From Crocodylus rhombifer (taxonomy: Eukaryota > Chordata > Crocodylia > Crocodylidae), in assembly GCA_038503035.1 (NCBI GenBank), contig JAVSML010024627.1, positions 344,595 to 408,594 on the forward strand: a DNA stretch of 64,000 bases. Direction: 5' to 3'. Shown here piece by piece: positions 9,814 through 22,846 of the stretch (positions within the stretch are counted from its first letter, which is position 1; each line of letters begins with the position of its first letter). A program made the translations under genes and the position numbers. The notes below the pieces were generated by a model, which saw only the letters and a program-made list of their open reading frames with translations, had not been told where the DNA came from and ran no database searches.

Positions 9814-12800
9814 GTATTTTCACAAAATACAACACAAAATCAACTGATGGACATCATCTATACCATAATTTGATATTTCACACTACTCATTTGCTTTAAT
9901 TTGCAGGGGATAGAATAGAATATATATCTAATCTGGTGGCAAGTGATAACCAGAAGGGCTGGAGGGCTGTGGGTGGGAAGTGAGGGGCCTGGACCTGCAT
10001 CCTGGTGAGCAAGGGGGGAGGGAGAGCTCTGATTTTTTCCATGACAAAAAACCCCAAAATCAAATACCAACATTTATAGGTACTTAGAAAGGATTTTATT
10101 ATAGTTATTGAGGTACTGATAGACTTCCAAATTGCTTTAAAATTGGAAATATAGCAATAAAAGTATTCAAAATCAAGTATTGAATTGATACATGTATATA
10201 GGTATGTATGTGTTTGTATATGTGTATGTATATACACCAATTGAGAGAGAGATATAGAAGTGATTCATTTTAATCACAGATTTTGGTTTTTTTAATCAGA
10301 GAATTTGCAATTTTTAAACAGAAAAATCTGGATCCCTTGTGATTAGGTATAAAATGCAGATAGATTCAACTCTAAGGCAACCAAGGGCTGCAATCCAGAA
10401 TCTGTATGCATCTTAAGTCTGTTTTGCTCCCATGCAGCAGAACAGGGGTTTCTCTGTTTTTTTAAAAAAAGAAATATATACAGTTATTAGAATCACAAAT
10501 AGTCCCTTACTCTCAACAGTACCATCCACTGCTTGCTTATTTCATTTAAAAGATCTAAAAAGGTCACCTATATTTTGAGATACAACTTAATTAAAATGCA
10601 GTTATGAATAAGAACGAAGGGAACACAACCCCCCAAAATATATTGATGTACTCAATGGACAATATTGTTCCTTTAAGACTTGCTGTTTCCTGATTTATAC
10701 AGGTGTTGCTGAACACTGAAGAAAGCGGGGCGAGAGGTACAGATCTAGGAATTATGGCAATTTTCCTGTATATGAAATGTAAGTCATTTTCTGTTGCTAT
10801 GTAGGGTGATTGGTGTTTATCTGCCTATCTGTCTTTGTCTGCCTGCCTGCCTCTGTTTCTCATGTTTCCAAAGCAATGATCACACTGGTATATTAGTTCC
10901 GGGGACATCCTCAGGTTCCTGTTCCATGTGTTGTATGTTTCTTTCAACTCTGATGTTTTACAATTGCTCCTTTCTCTATTTTTGTCATTGAGGTTCATCA
11001 AGCAAGTATTCTTTGAACTGCTCAAATACTTGCATGCTCCACTTGTTCAGAAAGGTTTATTCCTTACGTTAGTAAATTGAGGGAGTTTCATACCCAAAAG
11101 GCAGACCCACCTTTTCAGTGTTTAATTTTTCAAAGTAGCATACAAATCAAACAGTACTTGATGCATTTAGAAGTTGCTTCTTTACATAGTTTGAACCTTT
11201 AAATACAGATTTATTTAGAGTGGATTAAAACTATCTTTATGGAAACATATTTAGAGATATATATGTTAAAGCAAAATAATTTGTCTTTTATAATCTAAAT
11301 CAATGTTTTGTTTTGTTTTTATCATTATCTCATATCTTGCACCTGGCAATTCATACTCCTTAGGGCCCAAGTTGTAAAGCTACCAAATAAATATTTATAT
11401 CTGATGGTAACCAGACATTTTCATGTGGTCCTATCTTGGTCTGTAAGGGCTTTGTTACGCATCAATTTTAGGTGGCTCAGGGAGCTCTTAACCCCTGGAC
11501 TGTCTACACATTAAGACATTTAAACTAGCTTTAAGCATCTTAAAGTTACACAACTCCAGGACAGGTTTCTCTCTGATGGATGTTACCCACTCTATGTTCT
11601 GTAAATGTGTGGCCGCTCCCCAGAGATAAGCCACCCAAGTTTTAGTCTTCCAGCATCCCCAGATGTGGTGTTCTTCCCCCACCTCCCCTCCAGCTGTGTG
11701 TGGACAAACTTTCCACCTGCTGCCCAGGAGGTGATAACTGGCCCCAAACCAAGTTTTCTACTTGCCCCCGGGGGTGTGACATTGCAGAGGCACAGAACAG
11801 TCCAAGAGGGAGAGCTTGGGAGGGGGAGGAGGGAACAAGATCGGGTGCCAGACCAGGGTCCCTGTGAGTTCAATCCCAATCCCAATTTCTTAAAACATGA
11901 GACTTTCTTTAATTTACTTGTTCCTTATTTCTGTTTAAGCTTTTTATTCTTCTCTTTTGAATCCTTCAATGGCCCCAGTGGCTGACTTCCTTCACTATAC
12001 CACCCAGCCCCATCCACCATCCCCACCCATTGGGTTTCCACCTGCCATTTCACTACCCAGTCCCCATCATTACTCTCCCTTTTCCAGCATCATGCTTCTG
12101 ACCCCACCAAACCATCTCTCCAACTTGCCACCACCTAGAGCAGGGATAGAAGCCTGTCCTGGCTCACCAGCTAAGTGATGAGGTCCCTACTCACCAGCCT
12201 TCTAGTGACAAGTTACCACTGTGCAGTGGTAGTTAGAGAGAATTTTTAGCCTGAATGTGCAACTGTTCTATACTCAAGTTAACACTAACACTGGTCAACA
12301 TTTGAGAAATGTGAAGTGTAATGTCTACAAAGCCCTAGGTTGTTGAAGGGACTGCTAGAAATCTTATATTGTTGGTACCCTGAAATAAATGGCCCCGGAT
12401 ACATCATAGTTTTATCCCTTAGTAACATCCTTTTTAGAACAGTGATATCTTTCCTGAGCTTGAAGTCACCAAAAAATGGTGAGTAAGTTTCAGGCAAAGT
12501 TAGCTTGAACTGAAAAAGCAGCTTACATCAATAAGTATTGTGGGAGGGAGCAGCCACCAACCTAGCCTGAAATAGAGCTCATTCCTAAGACAGCCTTTTT
12601 TTAAAGCTGGAATCTTTCTTTTATGGCTCAAGAATGCAAGCATCCTGACCAAAGGCGGCTATTTTCATATCCTTTTGACCTTCTCATTGTTCCCATGAGG
12701 TCTGTGTTGCCTAAGACGGGTAGGTTTTGACAATAAAAAACTGCCTGCTTGTGAGAAATTCTAAAAAAATAAATAAATGAGAGAGCGTTTGAGTTCATAT

Positions 12801-13508
12801 TGCCAGGGCTAAATCCAAACTCTCCAGCATTCTTAGGAGTGATCCCAGGGAGCTGGTGTTTGTTATTTTGTTTTATGTTTTCCACTTAGCTGGCCACAGG
12901 ACTTGTTTGCTCTTTACACTTTTGTTTTTTTATTTCAGGACTAAACTGAAACCGCTTGCCCCTTCAGGGTATTGAGGCAGTTGAGTTTAAGGACCTTCCT
13001 AATCTTCCGAGCTGCTGTTCTTTGCACAGAATTGTGGGAGTTGGTGGTAACAGTCATAAAAATGGTATTCTGTAGTTACCTTAGTGTTTTAGCGTTCACA
13101 TAACCTTTATCACAGTACTGTTTGCTGCCACCCCCCCCCCCACGTTGATTTGTTTATAAATCAACATTTTTTTTTTTTATAAATATGGAAAGGTCCCTAA
13201 GGATTCATTAGATGGCTTTTGCCTTCCCATGCCTAAATATTGGCTTATGGAAGGTTTCTTTTATCCACTCATCTCCAGAATACAAGAGTACGATAGCATA
13301 CCCAACACACTAGACAGTGCTGGGGTCAGGCTCAAGGGTGTGCTCTAAACTTAGGGGGAGACTAGCAACATAACAAGGGGTGGGCAGGTGGGGCTCCAGC
13401 CCCCAGCGCTGACTTAGAGGAGGTGTCAGAACGTCGGTCCTGCTGAATAGTCTGTGTTGGGCCTCGCACCGTTGCTGAAGTACTGCTCTCCCCTGCTTTC
13501 TGGTAGGG
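9814..13508. other. unannotated DNA with minor simple repeats
   Basis: No gene is seen. It includes a TATG/TG-rich stretch near 10190-10240, a CTGC/TCTG-rich stretch near 10818-10856, and C-rich and T-rich homopolymers around 13130-13177. Between those homopolymers lies a small perfect hairpin: GTTGATTT at 13144-13151 pairs with AAATCAAC at 13158-13165. The G+C-richer stretch 11600-12180 has proline-rich open frames on both strands that look like composition effects. Confidence 0.5.
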
Positions 13509-14482
13509 TGTTGCAGGGCACTAAGGTGTGTGTGCTCCTTTAAGGGCAGAAACTGCCTGGAGGGAGGGCCTTAGGATCCAAGCAGAAACCACATGGGTGC
13601 AGGTTGCTGTGGCAGCAAGCTAATGAGGGAATTATCCTGTACCTGCACCTGGTCAGCTGCCCAGAAAAAGGCAGGGCCCTGGGCACATATAAGCCCCAGG
13701 GCTGCAGCTGGAGGGCTGTCAGTTCTCTGGCAGCAGTCAAAGAGGGAGGAGTTAGTGTATAAAAGCTCCACAGAGATGTTTGGCCGCCTGTCTGGCTCCT
13801 GGTAAGACTAATGGGCTGTAGGAGCTCCTAAAGTGCCTGGGGATAGGAGACACACATAGCTGAGGGGGAAACTGGCCCTCTTAAAGATGCAGAGTGCGGC
13901 CTCCAGTGTCACTGGTATTATTACTTTTAGGTTATAGTCCAGGAGCTCATATTTTTATTGGTGAACTGAGGCTCATATTTTTGTTGCTGAGACTATTGGG
14001 GAGGCGGAGGCCTCACTGAGGCACGCTACCATGTCGAGACCCAGGACCAGAGGGTGCAGTGACAGGGCTGAGCAGACCCCAGTGCCAGAGGGCACGTGTA
14101 CTGAGGCTAAGGGTCTGGTGACAATAAGAGGCCCAACTAAACTGAAGCCTCATCACTAGAGACAATATCTAAATACCATCTGTGAGGCATGGGGTGTGGT
14201 AAAGGGGTGGTTTTGGAGTCATGCATGTAGCCGATAAGGCTTGGGGTGTCTCGCGAGGCACTTGCTTAGATGGGACCCAGCAAGGGGTCTAAAAATGCTC
14301 AGGGTTTAGTGGGGTTCATCAGGACCATGACAGTGTAGCAACTTGAGGACAGCTTCCCTATCTACTATCTTAACCAACAAAGCATGGAAGGCAAGACTAG
14401 AAGGTACTCACAGAGCAAAACTGGCATGGTCACAGGGCTCTAGGGGCATTACGGCCATCTCTGGGGACCCCACCGCTTGACA
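13509..14482 (+). mobile_element. solo LTR, family shared with three others in the window
   Basis: It starts TGTTGCAGGGCAC and ends in ACA. It is flanked by TAGGG (13504-13508) and TAGAG (14483-14487), a 5-bp target duplication with one difference. It has a CCTTTAAGGG box about 30 bp from the start and a TATA-like ATATAAG in the GC-rich middle. The stretch AACAAAGCATGGAAGGC near 14378 lies where the 28978-30016 copy has an AAGGCATGGCAGG motif. No internal retroelement coding sequence adjoins it, so it is a solo LTR left by recombination. The superfamily (Gypsy-like or ERV-like) cannot be settled from the LTR alone. Confidence 0.6.
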
Positions 14483-14738
14483 TAGAGTTTTGCTCAAGGT
14501 GCAAACCTTACTAGTTATGCCTCTGGGGAAGATCACTTCATGGGTGGTTGATCAAGGTGAAGTAACTGAAAAGGTAAAGTATTCTAAGCAGTTGGCCCTT
14601 ACAAGGGCCTGCATAAGCCTTTGCATCATAAGGTAGGAGCAAAGGGTCCTGTCTGGAATGTCTATGACACTATAACGGTTATCATTTCTTAGTGGTTAGA
14701 ACTTCCTTGAGTGTTCATGTGGTATCACTGAGTGTCCA

Positions 14739-14962
14739 TTCAGGCTCAATGTTAGGAAAAACTCCTTCACAGTCAGGGTTTCGAGACTGTGGAATAAGCT
14801 TTCTCCAGAGGTGGTGCAGTTGCCTACCCTGGAAATCTTCAAGAGGAGACTAGGCAGTCACTTTGCTGGGATCACCTGACCTCCAGTTATCTTTCCTTCT
14901 TGATGCAGGGGGCTGCATCCTATAAACTTCCAAGGTCCCTTACAGTCTATGAAAACTATTGA
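14739..14962 (+). mobile_element. CR1 LINE, 3' end fragment
   Basis: The reading frame covers the last part of CR1 ORF2, with FRLNVRKNSFTVRVSRLWNK near its start and LEIFKRRLGSHFAGIT at its end. A stop and a decayed 3' UTR follow, ending near AGTCTATGAAAA. The wording matches the CR1 subfamily at 60237-60625 (minus strand) better than the one at 15520-18262. It is severely 5' truncated, as is usual. Confidence 0.85.
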
Positions 14963-15229
14963 TAGAGTGGGGCATTTGGAATGGCATGCGGAGAAGGACA
15001 GTGTCTTGGCTTCCAGCACCTAAACTTTCCAGCTCATTTTTCATTAGAGAGATGCACACAATCTCTCACCCTTCCAGAAAAAAAAACAACTATGCAAAAC
15101 ATGCAGCTTGAACATAAAGTAGTCGATAACACCAGGCTATCCTCATTTTACATTAAGTGTGTGGGGGAAAAAAACAGAGAATGAAACTCCAAAATCTGTA
15201 TACAGAGGGAAGCAGAAGTTGGGCTCTAA

Positions 15230-15519
15230 GGCTACATTCATATGTGGTGTAGATGTTTGGTTCCCTAGGAACAACTAACATTAGTGCACCTTGTGCTACC
15301 ACTAGTTGTCTTGGGGAATGCCCATGCCATGCAACCTGTGGTACATGGCATGTTACTCCAGGTGGGGTAGGGGAGGCCGGGCCTGGCACTGGCCTGGCCC
15401 CAGCAGCCTTATAAACCAGCAGCAGTATGGCTCTGGCCAGCCAGGCTCCAGCTTCGGGAGGTACACACTGCCACTGTGTGCACCACCCCTTTTTTTTTCC
15501 CATGGATTTTTTACAGCCC
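15230..15519 (-). mobile_element. hAT-like element, left part (split by CR1)
   Basis: Starting GGCTACATTC, this stretch is homologous to the reverse complement of the right half of the element at 27244-27708; both contain GCACCTTGTGCTA and CTAGTTGTCT. The other end of the same element follows the CR1 at 18263-18342. I infer that the CR1 inserted into a pre-existing element. No transposase is present. Confidence 0.6.
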
Positions 15520-15524
15520 AGAGA

Positions 15525-18178
15525 ACAAGGGATAATGGAGACCTGGTGGGACTCCACCCATGACTGGACCACGGGTATAGAGGGCTATACCCTGTACAGG
15601 AGGGATCGTTTTGACAAAAGGGGCGGGGGTGTAGCTCTCTATGTGAAGGAAAGCTACATGTCCCTGCAAGCTGATGTTGGCGACCAGCATGGACAGCTAG
15701 AGACCCTCTGGGTAAAAATTCATCGGGAATACGGCACAGGGGACACAATAGTGGGAGTCTACTACAGACCTCCCACTCAAAGTCCTGAGCTTGACCAGGA
15801 GTTTGCCCAGGAACTGACTGAGGCTGCTTGCTCCAGGACCTTGGTTGCCATAGGTGACTTCAATTACCCGGACATCTCGTGGGAAGATCACTCAGCAAAA
15901 TCCGAGCGGTCGCAAAGCTTTCTCTCATGCGTGGATGACCTCTACCTGACTCAAGAAGTCTATGGGCCAACAAGAGGCAAAGCGCTGCTTGACCTGGTAC
16001 TGGCTACGGGGGACAACCTAATCGGTGACCTAGTGATGGATGGGCAGCTGGGTGACAGCGTCCATGAGTTGATCACCTTCACCATCCGCCGTAAAGCTGG
16101 CAAGTCAGTCAGCAACACAGAAGTCCTTGACTTCAGAAAAGCCGACTTTGACAAGCTCAAGAGGCTTGTCAGTCAGGCCCTTAGGGACCATGACCCCAGG
16201 GAGATGGGAGTTCAAGAAGAGTGGTTGCTTCTCAAGGAAGCGATCCTCAATGCACAGGCCAAATCTATTCCAACACAGAGGAAAGGCAGCAAGAAGGCAC
16301 AGCAGCCCTCCTGGCTCTCCAGGGACCTAGCGGACCTCCTGCGGCTAAAAAGGAAAGCCTACAAAGGATGGAGGACGGGATTCACCTCCAAGGAGGATTA
16401 CTCCACGCTGGTCCGGTCCTGCAGGGAGCAAACCAGGAAAGCCAAGGCTGCAACTGAACTCCAACTAGCTTCAAGCATCAAGGACAACAAAAAAGTCCTT
16501 TTTCAGATATGTGGGGAGCTGGAGGAAAAGCGAGGGCAACGTTGGACCCCTGCTAAACCAGATGGGGCAACTGATGCCCAGGAAAAAGCCAACCTATTAA
16601 ATAGGTACTTTGTGTCAGTCTTTCATCAGTCCCACGGGACGCCCATGCCTGCTATGGGACAGGGAGATCCGGGTGATGGGGATCCCCTACCCTTCATAAA
16701 TGCTGACCTCGTGAAGGAACATCTTGAGAAGCTGGATACCTTCAAGTCAGCCAGCCCTGACAATCTGCACCCCAGGGTACTCAAGGAGCTGGCGAGCGTC
16801 ATAGCCCAGCCCCTGGCACGGATCTTTGAAAACTCCTGGTGCTCTGGTGTAGTGCCCGAAGACTGGAAGAAGGCCAATGTGGTGCCGATCTTCAAGAAAG
16901 GGAGGAGAGTGGATCCGGCTAACTACAGGCCCATTAGCCTGACTTCTATCCTGGGGAAGATCTTAGAAAAGTTTATTAAGGAGGCCATCCTTATATCCTA
17001 AGGCATAGCCAGCACGGGTTTGTTGCGGGTAGGTCTTGTTTGACCAATCTCATTTCCTTCTATGACCAGGTGACTATCACCTGGATGAGGGAGAAGAGAT
17101 TGATGTCATATATCTTGACTTCAAAAAAGCTTTTGATCTGGTATCCCATGATCACCTCTTGGCCAAACTGCCCAGCTGTGGCCTTGGCTCCACCATGATC
17201 CGCTGGCTGGGAAATTGGCTCCGTGGTCAGACCCAGAGGGTTGTAACTGATGGCAGTCACTCATCGTGGTGCCCTGTGACCAGTGGGGTTCCTCAAGGCT
17301 CTGTCTTGGGACCCATACTGTTCAACATCTTCATTAACGATGTGGACATTGGAGTCAGGAGTGGACTGGCCAAGTTTGCCAATGACACCAAACTTTGGGG
17401 CAAAGCATCCACGCCAGAAGATAGGCGGGTGATCCAGGCTGACCTGGACAAGCTCAGCAAATGGGCAGACGAGAACCTGATGGTGTTTAACACTGAAAAA
17501 TGCAAGGTTCTCCACCTTGGGAGGAAAAACCTGCAGCTTCCTTATAGGCTCGGCAGTGCTACGTTGGATAGCACTACATAAGAAAGAGACTCGGGGGTCA
17601 TCATTGACCACAAGATGAACATGAGCCTGCAATGCGATGCTGCGGCTAGTAAAGCGACCAAAATGCTGGCGTGCATCCATAGATGCTTCTCGAGGAAATC
17701 CCGGGACGTCATTCTCCCCTTGTACTCGGCCTTGGTGAGGCTGCAGCTGGAGTACTGCGTCCAGCTATGGGCTCCACAATTCAAAAAGGATGTGGAGAAG
17801 CTTGAGAGAGTCCAGAGGAGAGCCACGCGCATGATCAGAGGTCAGGAAAACAGATCCTACGATGACAGGCTGAGAGCCATGGGACTCTTTAGCCTGGAAA
17901 AGCGTAGGCTCAGGGGTGATCTGATGGCTACCTATAAGTTTATCAGGGGTGACCACCAGGATTTGGGGGAATATCTGTTCACCAGAGCGCCCCATGGGAT
18001 GACAAGGTCGAACAGTCACAAACTCCTGCAAGACCGCTTCAGGCTGGACACAAGGAAGAATTTCTTTACTGTCCGAGCCCCCAAGGTCTGGAACAGTCTG
18101 CCAGTGGAGGTGGTTCAAGCGCCTACATTGAACACCTTCAAGAGTAAATTGGATGCTTATCTTGCTGGGATCCTATGA
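15525..18178 (+). pseudogene. CR1 ORF2 (endonuclease-reverse transcriptase), inactive
   Basis: ORF2 of CR1 nicks DNA and copies its RNA by target-primed reverse transcription. The endonuclease covers about 15535-16110, with RGGGVALYVKE and GDFNYPDI visible. Its catalytic SDH motif reads SVH: the codon at 16060-16062 is GTC where GAC is expected. The reverse transcriptase begins near 16740 and shows NLHPRVLKEL, ANVVPIFKKG, NYRPISL, QHGFVAGRSC, LDFKKAFD and GVPQGSVLGP. Its catalytic FADD box reads FAND (AAT at 17381-17383). The frame breaks near 16990-17000 (stop 16999-17001) and again near 17075, and TAA interrupts it at 17579-17581. The last part, 17615-18178, is open to the natural end, LDAYLAGIL. 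The element is thus dead in both catalytic centres as well as in its frame. Confidence 0.92.
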
Positions 18179-18191
18179 CCCCAGCTGACTT

Positions 18192-18208
18192 CCTGCCCTT
18201 TGGGCAGG
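18192..18208 (+). other. CR1 3' UTR hairpin
   Basis: A perfect 7-bp stem (CCTGCCC/GGGCAGG) with a TTT loop lies about 55 bp before the element's end. CR1 3' ends are recognised by their own reverse transcriptase, and a hairpin here is a plausible part of that signal. Equivalent hairpins occur in the copies at 3383-3399 and 43749-43762. Confidence 0.7.
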
Positions 18209-18262
18209 GGGCTGGACTCGATGATCTCCCGAGGTCCCTTCCAGCCCTAATGTCTATGAAAT

Positions 18263-18342
18263 CTATGGAACATACAGTTTGTGGTGCCATAAACAGTCTG
18301 TGGTACCACACACTGCACAGCCACACTTGTCTGGATGTGACC
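18263..18342 (-). mobile_element. hAT-like element, right part (split by CR1)
   Basis: Read on the minus strand it starts GGTCACATCCAGACAAGTG, closely matching GGCCATGTCCAGACAAGTG at the start of the element at 27244. It completes the element whose other part is 15230-15519. I did not find a convincing 8-bp target duplication. Confidence 0.6.
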
Positions 18343-19458
18343 TAAGTGTCCTGTCAATGTGGGACTCAAATGGGGAAAAAAGAAAAATCAGTAAAAATGG
18401 AGAATTCCAAAAGCTCCCTTGAGGGTGTTAAACTTAACTCCGTCTAAATGTCTTTTTGTAGTGTAGGGTGATACAATATATGAAAGATACTACCTTCATC
18501 CTTTTGCTCATCTTTAATATACTGTTGTAGTTTAAGTTCTTCTGTTTCTGTGCTTCATGCGTTTCACCATTCACCCTTTCAAAGGGCATTCTTTTTTTCT
18601 GATAGACTGTGCACCCTAGAGAACAATATGTGAATCATGGATAATTCCTGAGGCTAGTTAAAGGGCACCACAAGATCTGTCAGAGCTTCAGAAATACATC
18701 TTTAAAATGCCAGATTATTTTGAAGATGATTCTCATAGTAGAAGTATCGCATTATGACATACCTCTTTGAAATCAAGAGGAGGATAATGAGACAAGAGCT
18801 GAGGGGATATTTGCTTTTACTTCTGAGGGAACGAGCAGAAATGAATTAATGTGATGCCCTACCCTAGCAAAACTCAAAATCAGCCATCTCTAGGCAAAAG
18901 AAAACAGTGAAGTATGTAATAATGTCCTAAACAACTTGTGTTTTAGAAAAGTGGGGCCATTAGCTGACTGATTTGAGATCAAGTGAGGAAAGTATGTTAC
19001 ATAACTGAGGCATTAAAACATGTTGTCTATTTATGGCGGTCACATTTTTTTTTACACAATCATTTAACTGGACTTGCACCATAGTCTTATTCATCTTTCC
19101 CTTGTCTGCTATTTCAGCCTACTTCAGGTTATTTTCATTTCAAGTTATTCCACACATATTTTAAATGTTTATATATTGCAGCTTCTAACTACAGGAAAAA
19201 ACTTCAACATGAAACAAGCACTCTGTTCTTCAAGAGTTGGTTATATCCCCCAGGTTTACCATAGCTTTCTGTGAAAAACAGTTTAGCATGCAGGTGAAGT
19301 TGTTAGAAGAGTGCTGTGCACAAGTAAGGCTGCAAACTATTTCCTCCAAAAATACAAAGGTTTCAGGTGTCTCTCGTGACCTTCAGATAATCATAGTTCT
19401 ACTGTAATGTCACTCTGATGTGGCTTTCATTACCTGCTGCTCTACCTTTCAAACTGGA

Positions 19459-19530
<72 letters not shown>

Positions 19531-22378
19531 CATTGGTTCTTTTTTCCAGGCTGATAGAAATAGCAAAACACCATCTGGTGTTAATCTCCAGTCTGACTAA
19601 TAAAATAATGTAGCACCAAGATAGACCCTATATTAAAGTGAATGCATTGGCAGCACAAACAGATCAACACTCTTCTGACATAACATAATTTGCATACCAG
19701 CCCACCAAATGTGGGTGTTTGTTGTTTTGTAATTTAAATGAATGACGTATGTTCCCTGACTTAGTTTGCTATGAAATCTGCATTCATTCCATAGAGCCAA
19801 CTTCTCCTTTCCATGTCACTGGAATAAACCAGAAGTAATTGGCCAGATTACACTAACAGCAAATCTCCACCAGTATCAATAAACATGAATTTGGCTCTAA
19901 GAAAGGCAATATTGAGTATAAAACACTCAAAGTAGTAGGAGAATTCAGTTGCAGTTTGGGTCTGCAACTGACTTTATCTAGGACTTCACTTCTTTGTCCC
20001 TTGCTATTTTGGCTGCATGTTTTTAGACTGTAGGCTCTTCTCTTCAAGGACTATCTCTTACTATGTATTTGAATAGGACTAAGCACAATGAAGCTGTGAT
20101 GTTGATAGTGTTAACCTAGCCTTAAAAAGTTTGGAAGAATGAAATTATATTTGAATTTGTAAGGGACTACAGATATAACTTCTAGCAAAGATGCATGTTC
20201 CACATGATTAAAATAAAACACTCCATTAAACGTATAGGATATCTTCATACACATATATGCTGTAGCATTTCTGTAAAACCTCCAATTTTGCTATCCATTT
20301 TTTTTGTACATATTGCATTAGTTTTATCCTTTGCTATCAAAAGAAAAATAAATATAAAGCCAACTCTATTTTTTGGTGCATATATATCTCTTCCATAGTC
20401 TTTTTTTTCCATAAGAGAGTTGGTCTCTTTAATTCTGTAGCTGTATTTTACTGCATCTTTCTCACAACATGACTCCAAAGGGAAAGATATACAGTGCAGT
20501 CAGTTGAATAGTATGGTGAATATGTTCAACTTGCAAGGATGTGCATCCTGGAGTCCACAAAGGACTTAGCAGATCATTGATGCAGAGTGATAAAAATCCA
20601 CAAAATTCTGCAAGCCATCTAGTAAAGCCCGTCAGCATCTCACTAATCATACCTTAGAGAGAGAACATTTTTTCAGTTGTTGGGGAAGCATACTAAGACC
20701 CATTTTAAGTACAGTCACTTTTAAGAAGTCGTCACAAGATTAACAACCTCCCATCTAAAAAAAATATATTTATTACACTGTCCCCTTTAGCCCCTCCTCA
20801 TCTTTTCAACCCAAAAGTGGCCTATACATATAGATGGTGCTGATGGTATGTTTTATCTACTGATTTCTGGACCTTCATGATGCAAGCTGTGTCATCTTTT
20901 CAAGCTTGTAAAAAAGTACAAATAATTTAATCAGCAAATATTGTTAGGTAATTTTACAGCTGACTGAATAGTGGTAGGAATAGGAGAGGGAGACACCTAA
21001 GTAAAGATTTCCAAGAGAAGGAATGGTCAAGAAATATAGGGAGAAGAAAATGTAAAATTTAGTAATGTGAAGGGAAGAAATATTGCAAACCTGTAGCATG
21101 AATGTATTTTGTGAATCTATTTCAGATTACCAGCTAATCAAAAAGAAATAGTTAACAGCTTTATTAGCTAGTTCTTTTCTGTTTGTCTCCCCAAAGTGAT
21201 ATAGCAGTGTTTATTTTTCAAACTATGTATTAAGACCTTAGTTTCCCATACACAACATGTTGGAGTTTTTTTCTTCAAGAAATGATTGATAACACCTATT
21301 AGTCAAATGCATTCTAAAACCAAAGAACAATTTTTTACTTGAATATAAGTTCACACTGTCAGGTTCTGATTCAGAAACCAATTTCTATTTATCACAGTTT
21401 AGCAGATGCATAAGTCCCACTGACTTTGATGAAATTTAAGCATATGTTTTATGTTAAGCCAGTGATTAAGTATGTTTGTGAACTGGGACCATAGAGAGGG
21501 ACAGCTGTTACTTTGCTCTAAGTTTTAATTGTTCTATCACTCCCTCTATGAATTTTAACTTTGGTTTAATTTTCTCCCATTAGATACTATTCAACCACTT
21601 ATTACCCATTATTGATCGCAGTCATGTCCTGAAGAAATATGTGATGGGATAAACTGTGACTTGAAGGACAATACCATCAGGATATCCATATTGCAGGTTG
21701 CATGTAAGGATGGCAGAGCAATTTATGTGCACTGTGCTTGTATCCTTGCAATACTGATTTAATTCAGACTATGTGGCTGCTTCTCCAGAAATAACTTACT
21801 ATTTTTAATTGTAGGGGCCAAAATAAAAGTTGATGCCCCTGTCTCTATTGCTGTGGCACATTGTAGGAATGCTTTCTCCATCTTTTCTCTTTTTTTCTCC
21901 AGATGTTTCTCATTTGAGCTTGGGCATTCACTTTGCAAAGTAATAGACAAATTAGTGATGTGCTGGGTCATAAGGGTCACTATGTATAGTTGTTTCATCT
22001 GAAAACTGTGACTGTATGAATAGTGTGGGCAGATACAGGGAAGGAGAAAAGGAGAGAGGGAAGGGGGAGTTCGATTTCTAGTTATGAATGTTAAGTCTGA
22101 TGATACTTTCATGCCCAACCCCTTGTGGGATTATGCACTTTCATTTTTTTTATAAGAAAGGTCTAAAAAAGTTTGTTCTGCAGTCCTTTGTGGTTGTTGT
22201 GTGTGGAAAAGCGTAGAACAGTATGCGTGTGAACCATATTTGGACAAATGGTGCAGACTTGATGGCCTGGAAAATTTCATTCATTTCTTCAGCTCATGAC
22301 ATTGCATTACAATGTTCAGCGCTGAAATTCCTCAATGGCCACTCTCAAGTACAGCAGAGAGTGTAGTATCTTCACTAC
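18343..22378. other. unannotated AT-rich DNA
   Basis: Apart from the microsatellite at 19459-19526, I recognise no gene or repeat. Open frames are short and without family features. Confidence 0.5.
19459..19526. repeat. compound microsatellite (AC)14(AG)20
   Basis: Fourteen AC units run directly into twenty AG units without interruption. The lack of imperfections suggests ongoing slippage and probable length polymorphism. Confidence 0.97.
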
Positions 22379-22655
22379 TAGGGCTGTGCAAAGCTTTGGT
22401 CCCTGATTTGATTTGGCCTGATTTGGTCACCAAATCTCCATCGAATCAAAGGACCCTTTAATCTCTCCAAATTAAATTGGAACCCTCCAAATCGATTCAG
22501 AAATATTCAATGATTCAGACATAGACACAGCTTTAAATGTTTTTTCCACATACCTCTAGGTAGCAGCCAGCTCATGAATGCTATGATGGTGGGACAGATG
22601 GAGTGTCCAACAGGAGTGCAGGGGGCTTTCCAGTGAACTCAGCAGGAGACCCAGA

Positions 22656-22683
22656 AGTGAACCAGAAGCACTTCCGGTCCACT
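22656..22683. repeat. near-palindrome inside hAT element, copy 1
   Basis: 28 bp centred on CAGAAGCACTTCCGG; it reads almost the same on both strands. It is repeated at 22847-22874, where it is closer to a perfect palindrome (AGTGGACC...GGTCCACT). Confidence 0.7.
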
Positions 22684-22846
22684 GCTGGGTTCACCGGGGA
22701 GCACACTGGGAATCCCCCCGGGGCTCCCTGACACAGAAGCTGGTGCCTTCTGGCTCTGGGGGGCCATCCAGGGTCCCCCTGTGGCTGATCGCCAAGCTGG
22801 GGTGATGTGGGGGGTGGGGGCTGGTGCGCTCTCCAGCCGACCCAGA

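Larger units (their letters stand above)
15520..18262 (+). mobile_element. CR1 LINE, 5'-truncated, 2.7 kb
   Basis: This is the longest CR1 in the window. It begins inside the endonuclease domain of ORF2 (the first CR1-like words are METWWDSTHDW), runs through the reverse transcriptase and C-terminal domain, and ends with an 84-bp 3' UTR. The UTR has a perfect hairpin (CCTGCCC at 18192-18198, TTT, GGGCAGG at 18202-18208) and the terminal ATGTCTATGAAATCTATGG. ORF1 and the 5' UTR are missing. It lies inside a hAT-like element whose halves flank it. Junction coordinates are good to about 10 bp on the left. Confidence 0.92.

Noticed and set aside
15427..15520. N-terminal 30 codons of the 524-codon CR1 frame
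   Set aside because: This is flanking hAT-like sequence read through by chance; CR1 words begin only at METWW.
19418..19600. Open frame through the CA/GA tract (HTHT/RERE)
   Set aside because: Pure microsatellite translation.
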